Source of the DNA: Bacteroidota bacterium
GTDB lineage: Bacteria > Bacteroidota > Ignavibacteria > Ignavibacteriales > Melioribacteraceae
NCBI GenBank assembly: GCA_021814855.1
Contig: JAKAHQ010000011.1
Location: 1-12,916 of the forward strand
Length of the DNA stretch: 12,916 nt
Reading direction: 5' to 3'
The translations under genes and the position numbers were made by a program. The notes beneath the pieces are model-generated. The model ran no database searches and was not told where the DNA came from. It worked only from the letters and a program-made list of their open reading frames with translations. This document shows, piece after piece, positions 7,475-12,916 of the stretch; the stretch's first letter is position 1; each line of letters begins with the position of its first letter.

Positions 7475-8761
7475 ATGATCGAAATCTTATTAGCGCTGGC
7501 CGCCCTAACACTCTTTGTGGTAATAATATTTTTTTTCTGGGTTAAGAATAAATTATCGGAAAACAAACTGCCCGGGTTGGAAAACGAGTTCGGAAAACTC
7601 GATAGGTCTTTCCGCGATGAGATCGCGCGCAATCGGGAAGAAACATCTAAAAACGCCAAAGCCCAGCGAGAGGAGCTGAACGATTCGGTTTTGAAACTCG
7701 GCGAACAAATTTCGTCTACCATTGGAGAAATATCCAAAAGGCAGAAAGATCAGCTGGATATATTTGCAAAGCAGTTAAACACGCTCACTCAGACTAACGA
7801 GCAAAAATTCGACAAGCTGCAGGAAAAAGTTGAATCGCAGTTGAAGGAACTGCAGGAAAAAAACGAAAAGAAACTTGAAGAGATGCGCAAGACCGTAGAT
7901 GATAAACTTCACGATACGTTAGAAAAGCGGCTGGGCGAGTCGTTTAAAATTGTAAGCGAAAGATTGGAAGCCGTGCGAGAAGGATTGGGTGAAATGAGAA
8001 ATCTTGCCGTAGGGGTCGGCGATCTTAAAAAAGTTTTGACCAACGTAAAAACCCGCGGTACATGGGGAGAAATCCAGCTTGAAAATCTTATCGAACAAAT
8101 TTTAACTACCGATCAATACGCAAAAAATATTTCCACAAAGAAAGGAAGTTCGGACCGTGTAGAGTTTGCAGTCAAAATGCCTGGAAGAACCGAGAATAAA
8201 AACGGGACCTGCTGGCTTCCGATCGACGCAAAATTCCCGATGGAAGATTATCAAAGGTTGGTTGCTGCCCAGGAACTTGCTGATGCAGCTTTAATCGAAG
8301 AAGCTTCCAAAGCATTGGAAAACCGTATTAAAGCAGAGGCAAAATCAATCTTTGAAAAATATATCGATCCGCCAAACACCACAGATGTTGCTTTGCTCTT
8401 TCTTCCAGTGGAGGGTTTGTTCGCCGAAATATTACGACGCCCCGGTTTGTTCGAAAAAATTCAAACCGAGAACAAGGTTATCATTACAGGTCCAACTACA
8501 CTTGCGGCAATCCTAAACAGTTTGCAAATGGGATTCCGCACGCTTGCAATTGAAAAAAGGTCAAGCGAAGTATGGACGCTATTAGGCGCCGTTAAGAGTG
8601 AGTTCGGCAAGTTCGGAGAGATACTGGATAAAACTCAAAAGAAACTTCAGGAAGCCAGCAATACAATCGACGATGCTTCTAAAAGAACCCGCGTTATTGA
8701 AAGAAAGCTAAAAGATGTGCAGGCGTTGCCCAATTCCGATGAACAAAATTTAATTGACTAA
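7475..8761 (+). CDS. rmuC: DNA recombination protein RmuC
   Basis: RmuC proteins limit recombination between short inverted repeats and carry a nuclease-like core; the exact reaction is poorly defined. This copy has 428 residues, close to E. coli RmuC. It begins with a membrane helix (about 3-23) that would tether it to the inner membrane. A long, highly charged coiled coil follows (about 25-175). The RmuC core comes next, with TRGTWGEIQLENLIEQIL (193-210), LPIDAKFPMEDYQRL (248-262), LLFLPVEGLFAEILRRPGL (307-325) and ITGPTTLAAILNSLQMGFRT (337-356). The C-terminal tail returns to helical, charged sequence. The ATG at 7475 gives the membrane helix at the right distance. No Shine-Dalgarno site is evident in the A-rich leader. 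The glycosidase gene follows after 29 bp, so they may share a transcript although their functions have no obvious link. Confidence 0.95.
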   Translation: MIEILLALAALTLFVVIIFFFWVKNKLSENKLPGLENEFGKLDRSFRDEIARNREETSKNAKAQREELNDSVLKLGEQISSTIGEISKRQKDQLDIFAKQLNTLTQTNEQKFDKLQEKVESQLKELQEKNEKKLEEMRKTVDDKLHDTLEKRLGESFKIVSERLEAVREGLGEMRNLAVGVGDLKKVLTNVKTRGTWGEIQLENLIEQILTTDQYAKNISTKKGSSDRVEFAVKMPGRTENKNGTCWLPIDAKFPMEDYQRLVAAQELADAALIEEASKALENRIKAEAKSIFEKYIDPPNTTDVALLFLPVEGLFAEILRRPGLFEKIQTENKVIITGPTTLAAILNSLQMGFRTLAIEKRSSEVWTLLGAVKSEFGKFGEILDKTQKKLQEASNTIDDASKRTRVIERKLKDVQALPNSDEQNLID

Positions 8762-8790
8762 ACTCTAATAACATTTATCCATCAACCGCC

Positions 8791-10194
8791 ATGAAAAAAT
8801 TATTCTTCCTTTGCTGCTTTGTTTTGTTCATCAATTTGACTGCTCAAACTTTAGTTACTTCAGATAAAAAAATTGACGAAGCTTTTAAGCTTGCGGTATC
8901 AACTATTGATAATAACACTCACGACGGAATTCTAGCCGCCGGCGCCGACTACGGCGGAGAATGGACAAGGGACATTTCAATAAACTCATGGAACGGTGTC
9001 AGTCTGTTAAGACCTAAAGTTGCCGAAAAATCTCTTTGGAGCGTTACGATTAACAAAGATACAATCGGTCACCAGTACTGGGATAAAATTATTTGGGTTA
9101 CCGGCGCGTTGAATCATTTCAGAGTTAACGGAGATACTGCCTTTCTAAAACAAGCATTTCTCTGCAGCAAGAACACAATATCTCAGCTGGAAAAAATTGC
9201 GTTCGATAAGCCATATGGATTGTTTACCGGCCCTTCCGTTTTCAACGATGGAATTGCGGCTTATCCGGTTCCGATTTACGACAGCACTAACTCCTCATCT
9301 TATGTGCTCGATCACCCCAACTCAAAATCGATTAAATGCCTAAGCACAAACTGCATTTACTATTCCGCATACATGTCGCTATATGAAATGAGTAAAATTC
9401 TTAATGACGGAAACGGGCAATCAAAGATTTTTTTGGATAAAGCCAAAGAGTTGAAAAGGAACATTCGAAAATATTTTTATGACGCTGAAAAACATCGGCT
9501 TAATTATTTGATTGATAATACCGGGCATGTTGCCGATTACCAGGAAGGTCTCGGAATTTCATTCGCCATTATTTTCGGAGTTGTAAATAAAACAGAAGCG
9601 AGAGAAATAATTCGAAAGGTTCACGTTTCTCGGTTCGGCATAACTTCAATTTATCCCGACTTTCCTCGTTACTCCGCGGCGAAACCCGGAAGACATAATA
9701 ACATTGTATGGCCAATGGTAAACGGCTTTTGGGCTCAAGCTTGCAAATACTCGGGCGAGCTCGAATTGTTTTACAACGAATTGAAAAACTTAACCTCGCT
9801 TGCCGTAGATCCGGATAAAGGAAATATGAACTTCAGGGAGATTTATAATCCTTACACAGGAAAACCGGACGGCGGCTGGCAAAGCGGAAAAGAATGGGCG
9901 TCATGCAATCATCAAACATGGTCTGCCACAGCTTACCTCTCTATGATCTTCGACGGATTGTTCGGACTCGATTTCGCAAATAATGCGGTTGGCTTCAAAC
10001 CTTATTTACCAAAAGGATTAAATCAAGTTGAGATTCGCGATTTGCCCTATCGATCATCCAAATTAAATATTTCAATGACGGGCAGCGGAACCTCGATTGA
10101 ATCATTTTCGGTTAACGGTAAAAAATCCGGCAAACATTTTTTAATTCCCCAAAACAGAATGACTTACAATATCGAAATAAAATTGAAAAACTAA
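8791..10194 (+). CDS. Secreted (alpha/alpha)6 six-hairpin glycoside hydrolase-like protein, substrate unknown
   Basis: The protein has 467 residues. An N-terminal signal peptide (MKKLFFLCCFVLFINLTAQ) should be cleaved near residue 19, sending it to the periplasm or outside. The rest is rich in aromatic helix motifs of the six-hairpin glycosidase fold, like the trehalase, glycogen-debranching and MGH1-like clan. Landmarks are GGEWTRDISINSW (55-67), where D61 in the Trp-x-Arg-Asp motif is a candidate catalytic acid; NFREIYNPYTG (347-357), where E350 is a candidate second acid; RHNNIVWPMVNGFWA (301-315); and NHQTWSATAYLSMIFDGLFG (373-392). The C-terminus (about 398-465) looks like the small beta domain often closing such enzymes, with SSKLNISMTGSGTSIESFSVNGKK. 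I recognise the fold but not a specific GH family, and the catalytic assignments are inference. A terminator follows 29 bases after the TAA stop. Confidence 0.75.
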   Translation: MKKLFFLCCFVLFINLTAQTLVTSDKKIDEAFKLAVSTIDNNTHDGILAAGADYGGEWTRDISINSWNGVSLLRPKVAEKSLWSVTINKDTIGHQYWDKIIWVTGALNHFRVNGDTAFLKQAFLCSKNTISQLEKIAFDKPYGLFTGPSVFNDGIAAYPVPIYDSTNSSSYVLDHPNSKSIKCLSTNCIYYSAYMSLYEMSKILNDGNGQSKIFLDKAKELKRNIRKYFYDAEKHRLNYLIDNTGHVADYQEGLGISFAIIFGVVNKTEAREIIRKVHVSRFGITSIYPDFPRYSAAKPGRHNNIVWPMVNGFWAQACKYSGELELFYNELKNLTSLAVDPDKGNMNFREIYNPYTGKPDGGWQSGKEWASCNHQTWSATAYLSMIFDGLFGLDFANNAVGFKPYLPKGLNQVEIRDLPYRSSKLNISMTGSGTSIESFSVNGKKSGKHFLIPQNRMTYNIEIKLKN

Positions 10195-10222
10195 GTTTAG
10201 CTTCCTTAAAAAAAACATTTAG

Positions 10223-10250
10223 CTGCCTAAGCAAACAGTTAGGCAGTTTT
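10223..10250 (+). terminator. Rho-independent terminator after the glycosidase gene
   Basis: A perfect 8-bp inverted repeat, CTGCCTAA (10223-10230) and TTAGGCAG (10239-10246), encloses an 8-base loop and is followed directly by TTTT. Two outer pairs (one G-U, one A-U) can extend the stem. It lies 29 bases after the glycosidase stop and ends the rmuC-glycosidase unit, separating it from the LiaF-like operon. Confidence 0.85.
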
Positions 10251-10262
10251 GGCATTTGTAAA

Positions 10263-10345
10263 CTATTCACCGATTAATTTCCGCCATTCGCCGATTTTAT
10301 CTGCTAAAGTTGTTACCTCCAAATTAAATTTGCCGTCGAAAGAAG
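10263..10345 (-). pseudogene. Possible remnant of a minus-strand gene's 3' end
   Basis: Between the terminator and the next gene, the minus strand reads FDGKFNLEVTTLADKIGE followed by WRKLIGE and a TAG stop at 10265-10263. The codons and composition resemble real protein from this genome, with an amphipathic helix near the end. The frame stays open upstream only to about 10412, where a TAA closes it. It contains no ATG, only a TTG at 10394-10392 that would give about 43 residues with an implausible N-terminus. It may be the truncated tail of a lost gene, a tiny gene with an unusual start, or chance. I recognise no homologue. Confidence 0.2.
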
Positions 10346-10359
10346 TGAATATAATTTTT
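10329..10359 (+). promoter_or_regulatory. Candidate promoter of the LiaF-like operon
   Basis: TTTG at 10329-10332 is followed after 19 bases by TAATTTTT (10352-10359), close to the Bacteroidota pattern TTTG-N19-TAnnTTTG. The same site contains a perfect sigma70-type TATAAT (10350-10355), though without a well-spaced -35 box. Either reading puts the transcript start very near the gene, with a leader of roughly 8-12 bases and a GAGAGA ribosome site at 10363-10368. This is the only stretch between the terminator and the operon, so a promoter is expected here. Confidence 0.35.
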
Positions 10360-10373
10360 ATTGAGAGAATAAA

Positions 10374-11072
10374 ATGGAAACACCAAAACTTCAAGGCCGG
10401 GTTGTAATAGGATTAATACTAATAATCCTCGGGGGACTTTTTTTCCTGAGCAACTACGGAATATTTGTGATCCCCGACGACTTTTTTTCGTGGGAGTATT
10501 TTTTCATTCTTGCCGGTATTTTACTCCTGCTGCTTTCGCGCAACAAGATTGCAGGGTTCATAATTCTTGGAATTGGACTTTTTAATTTACATCCCGAACT
10601 TTCCCCCTTAATTTTTGTCGTCGTCGGGCTCTATATTATTTTCGGACGGCATGGAAGAGGAAAAATTTATTTCAAGTACACACATTCACTTAAAGATTCG
10701 GCAGGAAAAGGCGAGGTCGACTCCAACGATTTTCTTGAAAGTGTTAATATCTTCGGCGGAGGTTCTAAAATTGTCAACTCGGATAACTTCCGCGGCGGCA
10801 GCATTATTTCTATCTTCGGCGGTTCCGACATTAATTTGAATAACTGCAAACTTGCCGACGGCGATAACGTACTCGAGATCATTGCCATCTTCGGAGGAAC
10901 TACATTAATAGTTCCGAACGATTGGAGAGTCAACCTGGACATTCTGCCGATCTTCGGCGGGTTCGGCGATAAACGAATTAAAGACCCGAACAAAACATTT
11001 CTAGAAGGCAGATCGTTAATCATTAAAGGCGTCGTATTGTTTGGCGGCGGCGAAATAAAAACAAGTTTTTAA
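10374..11072 (+). CDS. LiaF-like membrane protein with FGG-repeat C-terminal domain (first copy)
   Basis: The protein has 232 residues in two parts. The N-terminal half (about 8-92) is a four-helix membrane region of the LiaI/LiaF (DUF5668-like) type: helices near 10-26, 39-55, 58-70 and 77-90, beginning with the signature GLILIILGGLFFLSNYGIF. The C-terminal half (about 118-232) matches the LiaF C-terminal domain and carries five IFGG-type repeats, at 126, 147, 172, 193 and 222. They are spaced 21-29 residues apart, which suggests a small beta-solenoid or stacked-strand fold. In Firmicutes, LiaF holds the LiaS kinase inactive until envelope stress occurs. A similar inhibitory or sensing role with the kinase two genes downstream is inference. 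The ATG at 10374 follows GAGAGA with five bases of spacing. A closely related second copy starts 13 bp after its TAA stop. Confidence 0.85.
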   Translation: METPKLQGRVVIGLILIILGGLFFLSNYGIFVIPDDFFSWEYFFILAGILLLLLSRNKIAGFIILGIGLFNLHPELSPLIFVVVGLYIIFGRHGRGKIYFKYTHSLKDSAGKGEVDSNDFLESVNIFGGGSKIVNSDNFRGGSIISIFGGSDINLNNCKLADGDNVLEIIAIFGGTTLIVPNDWRVNLDILPIFGGFGDKRIKDPNKTFLEGRSLIIKGVVLFGGGEIKTSF

Positions 11073-11075
11073 TTC

Positions 11076-11080
11076 GGAGG
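11076..11080 (+). promoter_or_regulatory. Strong Shine-Dalgarno site for the second LiaF-like gene
   Basis: GGAGG lies five bases before the ATG at 11086, in the 13-base gap between the two LiaF-like genes. It is the best ribosome binding site in the window and fixes the start of the second copy. It also suggests independent, efficient initiation on a shared transcript. Confidence 0.8.
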
Positions 11081-11085
11081 AAATT

Positions 11086-11826
11086 ATGCAATCGTCAAAT
11101 TCGAGAATTTGGTTTGGAGTAATATTGGTAATCCTCGGCGGGCTCTTTTTGATGGACAACTTTGGTTTGTTCTGGTTCGATTTAAGACCGCTTGTTTTTT
11201 CATGGCACTCTATCTTGCTGATAGTCGGCATTGTAATTTTGATCAATCACAAAAACAATCCTGCGGGCTACATTCTCATTGCAATAGGATTAATAGGAAC
11301 CTTGAGGCATACAGTTCCGTACTTTTTCGATTTCGATTTTTCAGATCTCTGGCCGATATTTATTTTGCTTGTGGGCGTATGGCTGATTTTCAAGAGGAAC
11401 AACAACAATCATTTTCACCGTCACAATCGTCAGTTTGATTTTGGAGCTTCGGAATTCCACAAAGAAAATGTGTCCGAGGACCAATCGTCTGCCGATTTAA
11501 TAAAGGTCGATTGCATTTTCAACAACATTAAGAGAGTTGTTCACTCCGAAAATTTTAAGGGTGGCAGCATCTCCACAGTTTTCGGCGAAGTGCATCTCGA
11601 TTTAACAAACGCTAAACTTGCGCCGGGAACCAATACACTTGAGGTAAACACTGTGTTTGGCGGAATAAAAATACGGGTACCAAGCGATTGGAAAGTTCAG
11701 CTTAATGTTTCATCCGTCTTCGGCGGTTTCGATGATAAGCGATACAATATTTCGAGCACTCCGCAGGATGGCTTACTCGTCATCAACGGGTCAACTATTT
11801 TCGGCGGCGGCAAACTTATTAACTAA
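11086..11826 (+). CDS. LiaF-like membrane protein with FGG-repeat C-terminal domain (second copy)
   Basis: This is a tandem paralogue of the preceding gene, with 246 residues. The membrane region is collinear (RIWFGVILVILGGLFLMDNFG against RVVIGLILIILGGLFFLSNYG), with four helices near 9-25, 38-54, 59-71 and 88-102. A hydrophilic linker follows with a His/Asn-rich run, NNNNHFHRHNR (105-115), absent from the first copy. The C-terminal domain aligns with the first copy through SENFKGGSIS, KLAPGTNTLEV, VPSDWKVQL and VFGGFDDKR. Its repeats are less regular: the first two positions read IFNN (144) and VFGE (166), while the last three keep FGG (190, 211, 238). Such divergence argues for separate roles for the two copies, possibly as a heteromer. 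The sensor kinase starts 17 bases after the TAA stop, on the same transcript. Confidence 0.85.
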   Translation: MQSSNSRIWFGVILVILGGLFLMDNFGLFWFDLRPLVFSWHSILLIVGIVILINHKNNPAGYILIAIGLIGTLRHTVPYFFDFDFSDLWPIFILLVGVWLIFKRNNNNHFHRHNRQFDFGASEFHKENVSEDQSSADLIKVDCIFNNIKRVVHSENFKGGSISTVFGEVHLDLTNAKLAPGTNTLEVNTVFGGIKIRVPSDWKVQLNVSSVFGGFDDKRYNISSTPQDGLLVINGSTIFGGGKLIN

Positions 11827-11843
11827 ATGAGAAATATTTACGA

Positions 11844-12893
11844 ATGACAAATCCATTCATCAACAGTAAAAAAGTTTTAGCCGCGTACTGCATAGCATGG
11901 TTTTTTATTTTTCTCGTTCATGTAACTGTGCTTGCTTTGTTTCTTAATATACCGTTGTTTATCTCTTTACTCGACAGCGCTTTTTTCAACGGGCTGTATC
12001 TGCTTCTCGGCATAAGTCTATGGTACACGGTTAATTTTAATTCGCTGGAAAACTATAACGTTATCAAAATTTTTCTAAATCATATCGCGGCCGCTACAAT
12101 TACATCCGGGCTCTGGATTCTGGTGGGCTACTATATTATGACTAACGTAGTAACCGGAAATAATCTTTATTCGAATTTCCTGTTGAAATCGTCTTTGGTA
12201 TGGCGATTTCTAATCGGTATTCTTTACTATACCGTTATTGTAGCCGTCGATTACGTTTTTATTTACTACAATAATTTCCAGCAGAAAGTATTGGCCGAAG
12301 TTGAATTGAACGCCTTGGTTAAGGAAGCCGAACTGAAATCGCTTAAGTACCAGATCAATCCGCATTTTATTTTCAATAGTCTTAATTCGATATCTTCCTT
12401 AACCATAACCAATCCGCAAAAAGCGCAGGACATGACTATAAAACTTTCATCCTTCCTCCGGAATACACTTTCGAAGAATGAAAGACAAAAAAATAAACTG
12501 AAAGAAGAAATCAGCAACGCCAAACTCTATCTCGACATTGAAAAGGTACGCTTTGCAGAAAAATTTGAATTTGTTGAAATAATAAAGGAAGAATGCAAGG
12601 ACGTTGAGGTGCCGAGCATGATATTGCAGCCGCTCCTGGAAAACGCTATTAAACACGGAGTTTATGAAAGTCTGGACAAGGTTACGATTAAACTTTCCTG
12701 CGGAATGGAAAAAGAATATTTTAAGATCACGGTTGAAAACAATTTCGATCCCGAAGCTGTTCCCCGCAAAGGCGAAGGCATTGGGATTAAAAACATTAAG
12801 AACAGACTTAAACTAATTTACAACCAGGATAACCTGTTAACGGTTGAAAAAGCAAATAACATTTTTAAAGTAAACATATTTATACCGGTTTGA
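11844..12893 (+). CDS. LytS/YehU-type sensor histidine kinase
   Basis: This is an inner-membrane two-component sensor kinase of 349 residues. The N-terminal part (about 10-142) holds four predicted membrane helices with short loops and no sizeable extracellular domain, so the signal is likely sensed within the membrane or through a partner protein. A helical linker (143-168) leads to the His_kinase motif LKYQINPHFIFNSLNS (167-182), with H174 the likely phosphorylated residue. The ATPase part has ILQPLLENAIKHGV (260-273), with the N-box Asn at 267, and the G-box GIGIKNIKNRL (312-322). This is the LytS/AgrC-like class that normally pairs with LytTR response regulators. The ATG at 11844 is the first usable start: an ATG at 11827 runs into a stop after five more codons. 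The lack of a sensor domain fits with the two LiaF-like proteins upstream supplying it, which is inference. Confidence 0.93.
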   Translation: MTNPFINSKKVLAAYCIAWFFIFLVHVTVLALFLNIPLFISLLDSAFFNGLYLLLGISLWYTVNFNSLENYNVIKIFLNHIAAATITSGLWILVGYYIMTNVVTGNNLYSNFLLKSSLVWRFLIGILYYTVIVAVDYVFIYYNNFQQKVLAEVELNALVKEAELKSLKYQINPHFIFNSLNSISSLTITNPQKAQDMTIKLSSFLRNTLSKNERQKNKLKEEISNAKLYLDIEKVRFAEKFEFVEIIKEECKDVEVPSMILQPLLENAIKHGVYESLDKVTIKLSCGMEKEYFKITVENNFDPEAVPRKGEGIGIKNIKNRLKLIYNQDNLLTVEKANNIFKVNIFIPV

Positions 12894-12897
12894 GAAT

Positions 12898-12916
12898 ATG
12901 AGCGATAAAATCAAAG
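12898..12916 (+). CDS. Start of a downstream gene, probably a LytTR-family response regulator
   Basis: An ATG four bases after the kinase stop opens a frame reading MSDKIK before the window ends. Only six codons are visible, so the product cannot be recognised from sequence. Genes directly after LytS-type kinases in this group are usually their LytTR response regulators. That position and the tight spacing are the only grounds for the call. Confidence 0.5.

Noticed and set aside
7438..7737. A 99-codon minus-strand open frame covering the rmuC start
   Set aside because: It is an antisense shadow of the rmuC coiled coil, Ser/Phe-rich and without motifs.
10667..11023. A 118-codon open frame on the minus strand inside the first LiaF-like gene
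   Set aside because: It is antisense to a clearly coding gene, has low-complexity Pro/Ser/Leu-rich translation caused by the repeated FGG codons, and shows no recognisable motif.
10695..11060. Recurring ATCTTCGGCGG-like sequence in the first LiaF-like gene, considered as DNA repeats or binding sites
   Set aside because: The copies are in frame, encode the IFGG repeats and vary at wobble positions, so they reflect protein structure, not a DNA-level element.
1..12916. Search for mobile elements, CRISPR arrays, toxin-antitoxin pairs, tRNA or rRNA genes
   Set aside because: Reading both strands showed no transposase, integrase, direct-repeat array, paired small genes or structured RNA signatures. 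Intergenic space is short throughout.

Overview
The window reads as ordinary chromosomal DNA of a bacterium in the Bacteroidota/Chlorobiota/Ignavibacteriota group. Ignavibacteria is my best guess. The basis is the style of the proteins (MetF, Ddl, the LiaF-like proteins and the LytS-type kinase), the AT-leaning third codon positions and the mostly weak Shine-Dalgarno sites. This is inference from protein character, not a database match. I see no insertion sequence, phage gene, CRISPR array, tRNA or rRNA.

Layout. Bases 1-205 hold the last 67 codons of dprA on the + strand. It meets rarA tail to tail, with overlapping stop codons. From 7358 down to 202 runs a minus-strand series of six genes, in transcription order: a membrane-anchored penicillin-acylase-family hydrolase, metF, a Gfo/Idh/MocA-family protein, ddl, an ftsB/divIC-like gene and rarA. 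The lower part is tightly packed: ddl and divIC overlap by one base, divIC and rarA are 9 bp apart, and metF and the Gfo/Idh/MocA gene are 10 bp apart. A 116-bp AT-rich divergent region (7359-7474) separates this series from a plus-strand pair, rmuC and a secreted six-hairpin glycosidase. That pair ends in a clear hairpin terminator at 10223-10250. After it a second plus-strand operon begins: two tandem paralogous LiaF-like membrane proteins, a LytS-type sensor histidine kinase, and the first codons of a further gene, probably its LytTR response regulator.

How the genes work together. dprA, rarA and rmuC all concern DNA ends, recombination or stalled forks, but they are not in one operon. ddl and the DivIC-like protein serve peptidoglycan precursor synthesis and the division site. 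The last operon looks like a cell-envelope stress sensor: LiaF-like proteins are paired here with a LytS/LytTR-type two-component system, not the LiaS/LiaR type known in Firmicutes.

Most worth a second look: the Gfo/Idh/MocA protein lacks all three canonical catalytic residues; the duplicated LiaF-like genes sit beside a LytS-type kinase; and the secreted glycosidase has no substrate I can assign. I found no strong case for a wholly new system.
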